64,000 bases of DNA from assembly GCF_029544075.1 (NCBI RefSeq), contig NZ_JAJQJH010000008.1, positions 1-64,000 on the forward strand, read 5' to 3'. The stretch is from Chromohalobacter canadensis (GTDB taxonomy: Bacteria > Pseudomonadota > Gammaproteobacteria > Pseudomonadales > Halomonadaceae). Shown piece by piece: positions 49,498 to 59,124 of the stretch (its first letter is position 1; each line of letters starts with the position of its first letter). The notes beneath the pieces were generated by a model. That model worked only from the letters and a program-made list of their open reading frames with translations. It was not told the DNA's origin and made no database searches. Made by a program: the position numbers and the translations under genes.

Positions 49498-50490
49498 ATG
49501 CAACGCATCATCAATGACCCCGACAACGTCGTAGACGATGCCATCAAAGGTTACTTGCGCGCCTCGCCGAGCTTGTTTGTCGCCACCGACCACCCGCGCG
49601 TTCTCAAGTACCCGGACAGCCCCAGCGACAAGGTCGGCATCGTCACCGGTGGCGGTTCCGGCCACGAACCCGCCTTCCTGGGATATATCGGTGAAGGAAT
49701 GTGTGATGCGGTAGCCATCGGCGAGATATTCTCGTCGCCCACCGCCGATGCATTCCTCGAAGCCTTTCGTGCCGCCCCCCATGAGCAGGGTGTCGCCTGC
49801 CTCTACGGCAACTACGCGGGCGATAACATGAACGTGAAGATGGCCAAGCAGATGGCCGAGATGGAAGACATCGAGGTCAAGACGGTGATTGCACGCGACG
49901 ATGTGGCCTCGGCACCGGCAGCGGAACGCGACAAGCGGCGTGGCGTGGCCGGCGAGGTGATGATGTGGAAAATCGGCGGCGCGGCAGCGGCCCGTGGCGA
50001 CAGTCTCGACGAGGTCATTCGCTTGGCGCAAAAAGCCGTCGATGCGTGTTCGAGCATCGGCGTCGGGCTGAGTAGCTGCACCATCCCCGCCAATGGCAAG
50101 CCCAACTTTTCGATCGAGCCCGGCCACATGGAGCTCGGCATCGGCCACCACGGCGAACCGGGAATAGAAGTCGCGCCGCTGACCAGTGCCGAGGCCATTG
50201 CCACGGCCATGTGCGACCCCGTTCTCGCCGACCAAGACTTCGCCGGCAGCGAGGTGGCGGTGTTGATCTCCGGGCTTGGCGCCACGCCGGTGATGGAACT
50301 CAATATCCTCTACGCGCACATCGCCGAACGGCTCGAAGGCGCCGATATTCGCGTGCATCGTACGGACATCGGCAATTACTTCACCTCGCTGGAGATGATG
50401 GGCGCCACGCTCACGCTGATGAAGCTCGACGACGAGCTCAAACCGCTACTGGACGCCCCGGCACGCTCGCTGGCCATCACGCAACGCTGA
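49498..50490 (+). CDS. dhaK: Dihydroxyacetone/tetrulose kinase subunit DhaK
   Basis: The 330-residue protein has the DhaK fold: IVTGGGSGHEPAFLGYIGEG for the loop, YGNYAGDNMNVKMA, and the substrate-bonding His218 in GIGHHGEPGIEVAP, which forms a hemiaminal with the ketone. In fused kinases of erythritol catabolism the same domain binds D-erythrulose. The start MQRIINDP follows AAGAGGAA. It is followed by dhaL but there is no dhaM and no PTS gene, so the phosphoryl donor is probably ATP or an outside PTS protein. The substrate is inferred from context. Confidence 0.9.
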   Translation: MQRIINDPDNVVDDAIKGYLRASPSLFVATDHPRVLKYPDSPSDKVGIVTGGGSGHEPAFLGYIGEGMCDAVAIGEIFSSPTADAFLEAFRAAPHEQGVACLYGNYAGDNMNVKMAKQMAEMEDIEVKTVIARDDVASAPAAERDKRRGVAGEVMMWKIGGAAAARGDSLDEVIRLAQKAVDACSSIGVGLSSCTIPANGKPNFSIEPGHMELGIGHHGEPGIEVAPLTSAEAIATAMCDPVLADQDFAGSEVAVLISGLGATPVMELNILYAHIAERLEGADIRVHRTDIGNYFTSLEMMGATLTLMKLDDELKPLLDAPARSLAITQR

Positions 50491-50517
50491 TCGGAACCGC
50501 TACCACGGAGACTCATC

Positions 50518-51171
50518 ATGCAAGTTCTGGACGCGACTCAAGGCAGGGACATTCTCGAGGAGCTGGTCGAGGTCATCGTCGACAACCGCCAATACCTGAG
50601 CGACGTCGACGGCGCGATCGGCGACGGCGATCACGGCATTAACATGGCCAAGGGGTTTCGGCTTTGCGGGGAATCGGTCGCCGGCCAATCGCTGTCGCTT
50701 TCCAAGGCGCTGGGCACGCTCGCCACGACCTTGATGGGCTCGATCGGCGGTTCGATGGGGCCGCTTTATGGCAGCCTCTTCATGGGCATGGCCAAATCGG
50801 TCAAGGACAAGAACGTCCTCGACGCCAAGGATTTCGGCGACATGCTGGCCGACGGGCGCGAAGCGCTCGAGCAAATCAGCGATGCCAAAGTCGGCGACAA
50901 GTGCCTGCTCGATACTCTGATACCGGCCATCAAACGTTACCGCGACGCCGTCGAAGCCGGAGACGACTTTCCTCACGCACTGCAGGCATTGCGCAACGGC
51001 GCCCAGCAGGGACGCGATTCGACGCTCGACCTGGAAGCCAAGATCGGGCGCGCGGCACGCCTCGGCGAACGCTCGTGTGGCCATCTGGATGCCGGCGCAG
51101 TGTCATGCTGCCTGCTGCTGACCCGCTTGGCCGACAGCACCGAACGCCGCCTGGAAAAAGCCGCCGCCTGA
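50518..51171 (+). CDS. dhaL: Dihydroxyacetone/tetrulose kinase subunit DhaL
   Basis: The 217-residue helical protein has the nucleotide/Mg motif AIGDGDHGINMAKG (Asp and His of GDGDHG at residues 35-40). GSIGGSMGPLYGSLFMG lies in the middle and LGERSCGHLDAGAVSCCLL near the end. DhaL carries the nucleotide that phosphorylates the substrate held by DhaK. It starts 27 bases after dhaK. The absence of the DhaM partner is notable: here DhaL may exchange nucleotide freely as in ATP-dependent kinases. Confidence 0.9.
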   Translation: MQVLDATQGRDILEELVEVIVDNRQYLSDVDGAIGDGDHGINMAKGFRLCGESVAGQSLSLSKALGTLATTLMGSIGGSMGPLYGSLFMGMAKSVKDKNVLDAKDFGDMLADGREALEQISDAKVGDKCLLDTLIPAIKRYRDAVEAGDDFPHALQALRNGAQQGRDSTLDLEAKIGRAARLGERSCGHLDAGAVSCCLLLTRLADSTERRLEKAAA

Positions 51172-51270
51172 GTACTGGCGGCCGCTCGCTCGGTCCCTTC
51201 CATTTTCTCGCCCCGACGCTACCTGGCACGTCGTGGGCCTTCACGCCCGCATACTGCGGCGGAGCACAAC

Positions 51271-52227
51271 ATGGTTTCACAGCTCGACTCACTCAAGGCA
51301 CTGTCGCAAGTGGTCGCCGATACCGGGGACCCAGCCGCCATCGAACGTTATCGGCCCGTCGATGCCACCACCAACCCTTCCTTGATCCTCAAGGCATTCG
51401 AGCTGCCCGGCTATCAGCCACTGATCGAGCGGATCCTGGAAGAGGCGCGTGACGAGAAGCCACATGACACCGACCAATTGGAGCGCATCGTCGATCGACT
51501 CTCGGTAGGCATAGGCAGCGAGGTCGCCCAACTCATTCCGGGACGCGTCTCCACCGAGGTCGCCGCCAAGCTCTCGTTCGATACCCAGGCCAGTATCCGC
51601 AAGGCCCATGAGTTGGTGGCGCGTTACGAGGCACTGGGTATCGGCCGCGAGCGTATCTTGATCAAGCTCGCCTCGACCTGGGAGGGCATCCGCGCCGCCG
51701 AGGTGCTCGAGCGCGAGGGCATCCAGTGCAACCTCACGCTCCTGTTCAGCGACGCTCAGGCGCAGGCCTGCTTCGATGCCGGCGTGTTCCTGATTTCGCC
51801 TTTCGTGGGGCGCGTCACCGACTGGTATCAGAAGGAAACCGGTCAAACGTTCTCCCCGGAGGACGATCCCGGCGTACGGTTCGTGCGCCAGGTCTGCGAG
51901 CGCGCCGACCAGGGTGGCTACGACACCGTCGTCATGGGGGCCAGCTTCCGCACGCCGGAGCAAGTCCTCGCCCTCGCCGGCTGTCATCGACTGACGATCT
52001 CCCCCGCCTTGCTGGAAACGCTCGAGGCACGCGAAGGTGATGTCGACGCCAAGGTCCGCTTCACGCATCCCGAGGCGCAGCCTGCCCCTCCCCTAGAGGA
52101 AAACGCCTTTCGCTGGCAGCATAACCAAGACCCCATGGCCATCGACAAGCTGGCCGAAGGCATTCGTCGCTTCGCCGACGACCAGGCCTGTCTCGAGGAC
52201 TTGATCGCCGACCGGCTCGCTAACTGA
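51271..52227 (+). CDS. tal: Transaldolase
   Basis: The 318-residue enzyme matches E. coli TalB (317) in length and places the Schiff-base Lys132 in [47 protein letters not shown] and [11 protein letters not shown] follow. It transfers dihydroxyacetone units between sedoheptulose-7-phosphate or fructose-6-phosphate and erythrose-4-phosphate. In this operon it would drain erythrose-4-phosphate made from tetritols into fructose-6-phosphate and sedoheptulose-7-phosphate. It starts 99 bases after dhaL. Confidence 0.97.
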   Translation: MVSQLDSLKALSQVVADTGDPAAIERYRPVDATTNPSLILKAFELPGYQPLIERILEEARDEKPHDTDQLERIVDRLSVGIGSEVAQLIPGRVSTEVAAKLSFDTQASIRKAHELVARYEALGIGRERILIKLASTWEGIRAAEVLEREGIQCNLTLLFSDAQAQACFDAGVFLISPFVGRVTDWYQKETGQTFSPEDDPGVRFVRQVCERADQGGYDTVVMGASFRTPEQVLALAGCHRLTISPALLETLEAREGDVDAKVRFTHPEAQPAPPLEENAFRWQHNQDPMAIDKLAEGIRRFADDQACLEDLIADRLAN

Positions 52228-52252
52228 ATCATCGCTCACGGAGGAGATACCG

Positions 52253-54244
52253 ATGCCCTCTCGCTTCACGCTAGCCAATGCCATTCGCGCCCTGTCGATG
52301 GATGCCGTGCAGGCAGCCAATTCCGGCCATCCCGGCGCGCCGATGGGTATGGCCGATATCGCAGAAGTGCTGTGGAACGACCATCTAAAACACAACCCCG
52401 GCAACCCGACCTGGCCCGACCGCGACCGTTTCGTGCTCTCCAACGGGCATGGTTCGATGCTCTTGTACTCGCTATTGCATCTCAGCGGCTACGACCTGGC
52501 CATCGACGACATCAAGCAGTTTCGCCAGCTCCATTCACGCACGCCGGGTCATCCCGAGCTCGGCTACACGCCTGGGGTCGAGACCACCACCGGCCCGCTG
52601 GGTCAGGGGCTGGCCAACGCCGTGGGCTTGGCGCTGGCCGAACGTACCCTGGCCGCGCAGTACAATCGCCCAGGGCATGACATCGTCGATCACCGCACCT
52701 GGTGCTTCGTCGGCGATGGTTGCCTGATGGAGGGCATCAGCCACGAAGCCTGCTCGCTGGCAGGAACGCAGGGGCTCGGCAAGCTGACCGTCATTTACGA
52801 CGACAACGGCATCTCCATCGACGGCGAGGTCGCGGGCTGGTTCACCGATGACACCGCCAAGCGCTTCGAGGCCTATAACTGGCAGGTCATCGCCGACGTC
52901 GATGGGCATGACCCCGCCGCCATCGAAGACGCCATCAACGCCGCCACGCAAGACGACCAGCGCCCGACCTTGATCATCTGCAAGACGGTCATCGGCTTCG
53001 GCGCGCCCAACAAACAGGGCACCGGCGCCTGTCATGGTGCCGCCCTGGGCGAGGATGAAGTCGCCGCCGCGCGCCAGCGCCTCGAATGGTCACACCCGCC
53101 GTTCCACGTCCCCGACGAGGTTTACGCGGGCTGGAACGCCGACGCGGCCGGCCAGCAAGCCGAGGACGAGTGGCGCCAACGCTTCGCGCGCTACGCCGAG
53201 GCGTATCCCGAGCTTGCCGCAGAGCTCGAGCGCCGCTGGCGTGGCGAGCTGCCGGGCGATCTGGGCGGCAGCGCCCTGATCGAAGACGCCCAGCAAGCCT
53301 GCGATACGCTGGCCTCGCGCAAGGCCTCACTCGGTGTGCTCAACCACCTGGGACCACGCCTGCCGGAACTGCTGGGTGGTAGCGCCGACCTCGCGCCATC
53401 GAATCTGACGATCTGGGAGGGCGCACGCGCCATCTCGGCCCAGGCGCCCGACGGCAACTACCTGCATTACGGTGTCCGTGAATTCGCCATGGGCGCCATC
53501 ATGAACGGCATCAGCATGCACGGCGGCTTCATTCCCTATGGAGCCACCTTCCTGACGTTCATGGAATACATGCACAACGCCGTGCGCATGGCCGCCATTG
53601 CGCGGCGCCAGGTGATCTTCGTTTACACCCACGACTCCATTGGCCTTGGCGAAGACGGCCCGACTCACCAGCCCATCGAACAGCTCAATGCGCTGCGCAT
53701 CACGCCCAACTTGGCAACGTGGCGCCCCTGCGACGCCACCGAAACCAGCGTGGCCTGGCTGGCGGCGCTCAAGCGCCAGGACGGCCCCACGGCTTTGGTG
53801 TTCTCTCGCCAAGGGCTTCCCGGGCAAGCACGCGATGTCGCCCAGCTCGCCGCTATCGAACGCGGCGGTTACGTGCTCGACGATTGCGAGGGCACGCCCG
53901 AGTTGATCCTCATCGCCACCGGCTCGGAAGTCGGTCTGGCCATGGAAGCGGCTGCCCAGCTCAACGATCAGGGACGGCAGGTCCGCGTCGTCTCGATGCC
54001 CTGCGCCAGCGAATTCGATGCCCAAGACGCCGATTACCAGGAGGCAGTGCTACCACCCACGGTGACACGCCGGCTCGCCATCGAAGCTTCGCATCCCGAC
54101 TATTGGCGTAAGTACGTCGGCCCTCGCGGCAACGTGATCGGCATGACCGGCTATGGCGAATCGGGCAAGGCCGAGGACCTGTTCCGGCACTTCGGCTTCA
54201 CCGTCGAAAACGTGATCGACAAGGCCCGCGCCTTGCTCGACTGA
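52253..54244 (+). CDS. tkt: Transketolase (polyol-cluster copy)
   Basis: The 663-residue protein has the same length and the same signatures as the copy at 25719-27710 ([43 protein letters not shown]) but differs at many positions. It starts 25 bases after tal, so the two are a functional pair. It would react erythrose-4-phosphate with xylulose-5-phosphate to form fructose-6-phosphate and glyceraldehyde-3-phosphate. Dedicated tal-tkt genes imply high flux from erythrose-4-phosphate during growth on the polyol. Confidence 0.97.
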   Translation: MPSRFTLANAIRALSMDAVQAANSGHPGAPMGMADIAEVLWNDHLKHNPGNPTWPDRDRFVLSNGHGSMLLYSLLHLSGYDLAIDDIKQFRQLHSRTPGHPELGYTPGVETTTGPLGQGLANAVGLALAERTLAAQYNRPGHDIVDHRTWCFVGDGCLMEGISHEACSLAGTQGLGKLTVIYDDNGISIDGEVAGWFTDDTAKRFEAYNWQVIADVDGHDPAAIEDAINAATQDDQRPTLIICKTVIGFGAPNKQGTGACHGAALGEDEVAAARQRLEWSHPPFHVPDEVYAGWNADAAGQQAEDEWRQRFARYAEAYPELAAELERRWRGELPGDLGGSALIEDAQQACDTLASRKASLGVLNHLGPRLPELLGGSADLAPSNLTIWEGARAISAQAPDGNYLHYGVREFAMGAIMNGISMHGGFIPYGATFLTFMEYMHNAVRMAAIARRQVIFVYTHDSIGLGEDGPTHQPIEQLNALRITPNLATWRPCDATETSVAWLAALKRQDGPTALVFSRQGLPGQARDVAQLAAIERGGYVLDDCEGTPELILIATGSEVGLAMEAAAQLNDQGRQVRVVSMPCASEFDAQDADYQEAVLPPTVTRRLAIEASHPDYWRKYVGPRGNVIGMTGYGESGKAEDLFRHFGFTVENVIDKARALLD

Positions 54245-54464
54245 CCCGCCTGGCGACATGGCCGCCAAGGTCGTGTCGCCATTTGCCCGGATCCGATCGT
54301 CCTGATCGGCGGCCGCTTCGAAACACCATGGCTCGATGAGTATGAAGGCGCCATGGAAATACCCCTTGATTCTCTCCTTCAGCATCGCCAGAACGAGTAG
54401 TGAGGCAAGCAGGAAGGCTGCCTCGGGAAGACTCGTCGCCGACGATCCCGTTAAGGAGGATGAT

Positions 54465-55844
54465 ATGAGCCGCAAGACCCTCACCGCCGTCAATCCCGCC
54501 AACGACCAAGTACTCGGCGAGCATGAGATGCTCGACGATGACCAGTTGGCTGAAAAGCTCGACCAAGCCCGCGAGGGCTATGCCGAATTCCGCCACCTGC
54601 CGTTAGCCGATCGTCGCCAACGGCTCACCGCACTGGCCGACTTGATCGACCAGCATCAACGTGAAATTGCCGAGATTATTGCCCATGAGATGGGCAAGCC
54701 CTTTCACCAGGGAATCGACGAAACGCAGATTTCATCGGCCATCGTTCGCTTCTACGCCGACAATTTGGACACTCTGCTCAAGCCTCAGCCGCGTCAGGTA
54801 GCAGGCGCACAGAAGGCCGAAATCGTCCACGACCCGATGGGCGCCGTGCTCGGCGTGATGCCATGGAACTATCCGCTTTATCAGGTAGTGCGCTTCGCCG
54901 CACCCAACCTGGCAGGCGGTAACGTCTGCCTACTCAAGCACGCCTCCAACGTGCCGGGCTGTGCCAAATACATCACCAAGCTGTTTCATGATGCCGGCTT
55001 CAAGGAAGGTACCTTCACCTGGCTGCCGATCGGTTCCGACAAGGTCGAAGGCATCATTCACGATCCGCTCGTCTGCGGTGTCACGCTCACCGGTAGCTAT
55101 GAAGCTGGGCGCAGCGTTGCCAAGATCGCCGGCGATGCCATCAAACCCAGCGTGCTTGAGCTCGGCGGCATCGACCCATTGGTCGTGCTCGACGACGCCG
55201 ATGTCGACAAGGCGGTAGAACTGGCCGTGAACGGTCGCTTCGACAACACCGGTCAAAGCTGCGCGGCGTCCAAGCGCCTCATCGTTGAACGCCCAGTGCT
55301 GGAGCGCTTTACCGAGCGCCTCATCGATCGTGTGCAGAAGCTGACCATCGGCGATCCCATGGACGGCGATACCGAGATCGCCCCCATGTCGCGCAAGGAC
55401 CTGCGTGACGATCTCCATGACCAAGTTCAGCGGGCGATCCAGCAAGGGGCGCAACTCGAGACCGGTGGTGAAGTCCTCGACCGTCCCGGCGCCTGGTATG
55501 CCCCAACCGTGCTAACCAATGTCGCGCCTGGCAATCCGGCTTTCGACGAGGAATTGTTCGGCCCCGTGGCCTCGGTTATCGTCGCCGACGACGCCGAGCA
55601 CGCCATCGAGCTGGCCAACAACTGCCGCTATGGCCTGGGCGGAACCGTGGTCGGCCAGGACGTGAAACGTGCTGAACAAGTCGCACGTCGTCTCGAGGTC
55701 GGCATGAGCTTCGTCAATCAGCCCACCACGCCCTTCGCCGAGCTGCCATTCGGTGGCGTCAAGGAAAGCGGTTACGGTCGCGAGCAGAGCGAATACGGCT
55801 TTGGCGCGTTCCTCAACGTGCGCACGGTCTACATCGCCGAGTAA
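54465..55844 (+). CDS. NAD(P)-dependent aldehyde dehydrogenase, succinate-semialdehyde dehydrogenase-like
   Basis: The 459-residue protein has catalytic Cys266 in [12 protein letters not shown], the general base Glu232 in [16 protein letters not shown], and the cofactor segment [20 protein letters not shown]. It is shorter than the usual GabD (about 480) and resembles the Sad/AldH group. The start MSRKTLTA is preceded by AGGAGG; the 43-residue longer reading is rejected. It lies 220 bases after tkt and before a strong terminator, so it is probably the last gene of the dhaK operon. Its substrate may be an aldehyde formed from tetrose or tetrulose, but this is open. Confidence 0.88.
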   Translation: MSRKTLTAVNPANDQVLGEHEMLDDDQLAEKLDQAREGYAEFRHLPLADRRQRLTALADLIDQHQREIAEIIAHEMGKPFHQGIDETQISSAIVRFYADNLDTLLKPQPRQVAGAQKAEIVHDPMGAVLGVMPWNYPLYQVVRFAAPNLAGGNVCLLKHASNVPGCAKYITKLFHDAGFKEGTFTWLPIGSDKVEGIIHDPLVCGVTLTGSYEAGRSVAKIAGDAIKPSVLELGGIDPLVVLDDADVDKAVELAVNGRFDNTGQSCAASKRLIVERPVLERFTERLIDRVQKLTIGDPMDGDTEIAPMSRKDLRDDLHDQVQRAIQQGAQLETGGEVLDRPGAWYAPTVLTNVAPGNPAFDEELFGPVASVIVADDAEHAIELANNCRYGLGGTVVGQDVKRAEQVARRLEVGMSFVNQPTTPFAELPFGGVKESGYGREQSEYGFGAFLNVRTVYIAE

Positions 55845-55870
55845 GCATGCCTTGAACGCACCCAACGCAA

Positions 55871-55900
55871 GCGCCCCGCCCAAATAATTGGGCGGGGCGC
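55871..55900 (+). terminator. Rho-independent terminator of the polyol (dhaK) operon
   Basis: GCGCCCCGCCCAA pairs exactly with TTGGGCGGGGCGC across an ATAA loop, followed by TTTTT. It ends the transcript 27 bases past the aldehyde dehydrogenase stop. Confidence 0.95.
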
Positions 55901-55981
55901 TTTTTCGTTCGGCGTCCGCGATGTCACGTCATGGGCAAGGCCGGCCATGGCGCGACAGGGGAATCCCCTGGCCGGGATCCC

Positions 55982-56110
55982 TCAGATATAAGAGCTGGAC
56001 GTGCGTGCCTGAAAGCCGCGGTAGGCGCTTTCGGTCATCATTCCCAGCACACGGCCTGCATGCTTGCCAAAACGCTTGAGCAGAGTCGGTCGCGCAGTCG
56101 AAATCGTCAT
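55982..56110 (-). CDS. 42-residue small protein of unknown function
   Basis: Reading the minus strand gives MTISTARPTLLKRF at the N-terminus, GKHAGRVLGMMTESAYRGF in the middle and ARTSSSYI at the end, then TGA. The protein is basic with two likely helices and no cysteines, and codon use looks like the neighbours. AGGCACG lies ahead of the ATG, and a consensus TATAAT lies about 35 bases upstream. I do not recognise the family; similar short basic proteins are scattered in halomonads, but I cannot verify homology. The gene could also be a fortuitous ORF on a regulatory RNA. Confidence 0.5.
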   Translation of the reverse strand: MTISTARPTLLKRFGKHAGRVLGMMTESAYRGFQARTSSSYI

Positions 56111-56143
56111 GGATAACGTGCCTGTGTCGGTGGATACACAAGC

Positions 56144-56149
56144 ATTATA
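56144..56149 (-). promoter_or_regulatory. Consensus -10 element for the small gene
   Basis: On the minus strand a perfect TATAAT lies in GGTATAATGCTTGTG, within an AT-rich block (to about 56176) in a GC-rich surround. A less clear -35 (TTAGAC) lies 19 bases further upstream. It points at the 42-residue ORF. Confidence 0.6.
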
Positions 56150-56202
56150 CCTTAGTCTTTATACTTTGGTCTAATTAGCGGTCCGCACGACCAACGCCCA
56201 AG

Positions 56203-56973
56203 TTAGAAGTTGTAGTTGATGAACCCGCCCACGTAGGCCTGGGTCGCATCACCGACCTCGTCGACGATGGGACTATCCTTGGCGTCGCCGGTCAGGCGCG
56301 ACACACCGACCAGGCCCGTGACGGACCACGTCCGCGTGAGATAATAACTGGCACTGGCATCGACACCCACTTTGAAATAGCCCTCGTTCGGTGAATACGC
56401 GTTCAACCCCGAACGCTGGCTTTCACGCGCCGAGATGCCGAACATGTCCTCGGTCCAGGCATCGCTTCCATAGGCGACGTTCGGGCCCAGCGAAACGGAA
56501 AGCCGCTGGGTCAAGCGCGAGCGCCAGTGCGCCTTGGCGCTGACATGGTAGCCATCCACGTCACCGCTCAGCGGCGTTTCCACGGCCGCGCTGTACTGCC
56601 AATGGCCCTCGGTGTATTCGGCCCGCAAGCCCGCCGTGACCCCGCCGTCGACTTCATCGAGACGATGCAGGTCATCGTCGTTGTCGCGTCCGAATGTGTA
56701 GCCAAGAAACGGCGACACCCGCCAGCCATCCCGGTTGATGACGTTCCAGCCCACGCCATCGCGCGCGTTGATATACACGCTATCGCCATAGGTCAGGTCG
56801 ACCGACGGCCACACGGAGGTTTCGTAATCGTCGCTCCCCAGGTAATCGGGAGAGTAAATCGCCCCCGCACCCAGACTCCCCTGCCAGCCGCTGTCCTGTG
56901 CCTGGCTGGGCACTGCCACCGCCAGCATCGGTAGCGTCACGGCCAACGCCACGTATCGATATCCTACCTGCAT
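56203..56973 (-). CDS. MipA/OmpV-family outer-membrane protein
   Basis: The 256-residue protein has a Sec signal (residues 1-28, ending PSQAQDSGW). A beta-barrel body with alternating strands follows: GSLGAGAIYSPDYLGSDDYE, DGVGWNVINRDGWRVSPFLG, and a terminal aromatic residue in INYNF. These fit MipA/OmpV porin-like proteins. The start MQVGYRYV is chosen because a hydrophobic signal begins there and AGG precedes it; the longer reading lacks a signal. The role (murein scaffolding or small-solute passage) is unproven. Confidence 0.85.
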   Translation of the reverse strand: MQVGYRYVALAVTLPMLAVAVPSQAQDSGWQGSLGAGAIYSPDYLGSDDYETSVWPSVDLTYGDSVYINARDGVGWNVINRDGWRVSPFLGYTFGRDNDDDLHRLDEVDGGVTAGLRAEYTEGHWQYSAAVETPLSGDVDGYHVSAKAHWRSRLTQRLSVSLGPNVAYGSDAWTEDMFGISARESQRSGLNAYSPNEGYFKVGVDASASYYLTRTWSVTGLVGVSRLTGDAKDSPIVDEVGDATQAYVGGFINYNF

Positions 56974-57211
56974 GTCGCCTGACTCCCTGGATTCATTGCA
57001 TGACCACCGGCTGGGCGCCTGCCACTTTGCAGACACACCCACCCGGTCCTTTACATACGATATCGTAGGTATCCCTGGTGCGCCAGCCGCTTGGCGACCG
57101 GGGAAAGACGAGCCTGAGCGCGCGACGTATCCGGGCACTTGAGCCTACAATGGCGTTCGTTTTGTATTTCCGCTCAAGCGGTAGCTGGCAAAGTAGCCAA
57201 GGAGCGTCGCA

Positions 57212-57982
57212 GTGGCAGGATGGATTTACTGGCTGGACCTGGCGGGCGTGATCGTCTTTGCGCTGTCGGGCGTGATCATTGCCTGCCGCTCGAGGATGGA
57301 TCCGTTCGGCATGCTGGTACTGGCCGCGATGACAGGCATCGGCGGCGGTACCCTGCGCGATCTGTTACTGGGCATTCGCCCGGTGTTCTGGGTCACCGAC
57401 CCCACCTATCTATGGGTGATCATCATCACCGTCGTGTCATCGATTGTCGGCTTTCATTACATTCACCGGTTATCGCGCATCGTCCTGCCCGTACTCGATG
57501 CCTTCGGGCTCGCCATCTTCACCATTATCGGCGCTCACAAGGCATTGGCGCTGGGCCATGGAGGTACCGTCGCTGTCTTGATGGGACTCCTCACCGGTGT
57601 CGCGGGCGGCATGCTGCGCGATGTACTCGCGCGGCGAGTCCCCATGGTGCTGCGCCAGGAGATCTATGCGACTGCCTCCATCGCAGGCGCCACGGCATAC
57701 GTCACCCTGTACACGCACCCTATCCACCCCTACGCCACTATCGCGCTGCCTATCCTGGTGATCCTGGCGCTGCGTCTCAGCGCCATCTACTGGCGCCTCT
57801 CCTTGCCGGTATTCGCCTGGATCACCTCGCCAGTCGAGCCCTCATCTGGCAGCACTAAATCTCAAAGTGCTAAATATCAAAGTACTATGCACAACACAAC
57901 ACCATCGTCGAACGAGATAGAAAAGACGTCACACTCTAAAGCCCGCGTGCGAATGCTTTCGCCCACACGACGGCGTAGATAG
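57212..57982 (+). CDS. TRIC/UPF0126-family membrane protein
   Basis: The 256-residue protein begins with a GTG codon (preceded by AGGAG). It has seven predicted helices in two repeats, with GMLVLAAMTGIGGGTLRDLL in the first and GLLTGVAGGMLRDVLARR in the second. Bacterial TRIC channels conduct monovalent cations, but family members differ in selectivity. The last 50 residues are polar and basic, unlike typical members (about 205 residues). They include a 15-base direct repeat (57855-57884) that duplicates five residues. Confidence 0.88.
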   Translation: MAGWIYWLDLAGVIVFALSGVIIACRSRMDPFGMLVLAAMTGIGGGTLRDLLLGIRPVFWVTDPTYLWVIIITVVSSIVGFHYIHRLSRIVLPVLDAFGLAIFTIIGAHKALALGHGGTVAVLMGLLTGVAGGMLRDVLARRVPMVLRQEIYATASIAGATAYVTLYTHPIHPYATIALPILVILALRLSAIYWRLSLPVFAWITSPVEPSSGSTKSQSAKYQSTMHNTTPSSNEIEKTSHSKARVRMLSPTRRRR

Positions 57983-58032
57983 TGATTCTGCCGGGCCGGT
58001 CGCCACTCATCCGCTGTCTTGGCATTTGCCAA

Positions 58033-59124
58033 CTATGAATTCATACACACCACCGGCTTGATGGTCTTGCCGGACTTGGAATCCGAAAACGCCTCTTCCA
58101 GGGCGTCGAACTCGTAAAACGTCACCAGCTTGTCGAACGGGAATTGCCCCTGGCGGTAGTAGTCGATGAGCTGGGGGATGAACACCTTGGGCACCGAGTC
58201 GCCCTCGATCACGCCCAGCATGGTCTTGCCTTCCGCCATCAGATCATTGTGCACGTCCAGCGTGACCTCCGGTGTCACGCCCACGATGGCCAGCTGGCCC
58301 AGCGGACGCAACGCATGCATCCCTTGCCGCACGACCTGCGGCACACCGGTTGTCTCGATACCATAGTGCGCACCCGCCCCAGTCACGGCGCGAACCTCTT
58401 CCACCACGTCTACCTGGCTGCCGTTGAAGACGTGCGTGGCCCCCAATTCCTTGGCGAGAGACAGGCGATTGTCGTGCACGTCGACGGCGATGATCCGTGA
58501 GCAGCCCGCAATGCGGGCCGCCATGACGGCGCTCAGCCCGACCGCGCCGCAGCCGTAGACCACCAGGCTACTGCCGAACGCCGGCTTGAGGCGATTGAGG
58601 ACCGTGCCGCTCCCGGTCTGAACGCCGCAGCCCAAGGGGGCCAGCATGCCTAAGTCGAGATCCGACTCCACCTTGACCGCGTTGCGCTCATGCACCACCG
58701 CATGGGAGCCAAACGACGACTGCCCAAAGAAGGTGGACACCGCTTCGTCGCCCTGATGCAGGTAACAGGCCCCGTTCTCGGCACGCCCGCCGAAATTCAA
58801 CTCGTTCATGCGCATGCAGACGGTAGGATGGCCGGTCAGGCAGTGCTCGCATCCACCGCAATGAGCGAAAGACAGAACGACATGATCTCCCGGCGCGAAC
58901 GCCGTGACCTCGCTCCCCACGGCTTCCACCACGCCTGCGCCCTCATGGCCCAGGACGACGGGGAACGGCGTCAGTTCCATTTCCCGCGCGACGGCATCCG
59001 TGTGGCACACCCCGGTGGCCACGATCCGCAGACGCAACTCATTGGCCCCCGGCTCGGTCAATGTCAGGGTCTCCACTGAGAAGGGCCCGCTCTTGTCTCG
59101 CGTCACGGCGGCTTTGATTTGCAT
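58033..59124 (-). CDS. Aryl-alcohol dehydrogenase (zinc, NAD-dependent)
   Basis: The 363-residue medium-chain dehydrogenase has catalytic zinc ligands in GVCHTDAVAREM and GHEGAGVVEAVG, structural zinc cysteines in HCGGCEHCLTGHPTVC, and GCGAVGLSAVMAARIAG for NAD. It resembles benzyl-alcohol dehydrogenases (XylB/AreB). The start MQIKAAVTRD is preceded by GAGGACC. It lies 111 bases downstream of the aromatic aldehyde dehydrogenase on the same strand, so the two likely convert a benzylic alcohol to the acid. An S-(hydroxymethyl)glutathione dehydrogenase role is less likely. Confidence 0.85.
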   Translation of the reverse strand: MQIKAAVTRDKSGPFSVETLTLTEPGANELRLRIVATGVCHTDAVAREMELTPFPVVLGHEGAGVVEAVGSEVTAFAPGDHVVLSFAHCGGCEHCLTGHPTVCMRMNELNFGGRAENGACYLHQGDEAVSTFFGQSSFGSHAVVHERNAVKVESDLDLGMLAPLGCGVQTGSGTVLNRLKPAFGSSLVVYGCGAVGLSAVMAARIAGCSRIIAVDVHDNRLSLAKELGATHVFNGSQVDVVEEVRAVTGAGAHYGIETTGVPQVVRQGMHALRPLGQLAIVGVTPEVTLDVHNDLMAEGKTMLGVIEGDSVPKVFIPQLIDYYRQGQFPFDKLVTFYEFDALEEAFSDSKSGKTIKPVVCMNS

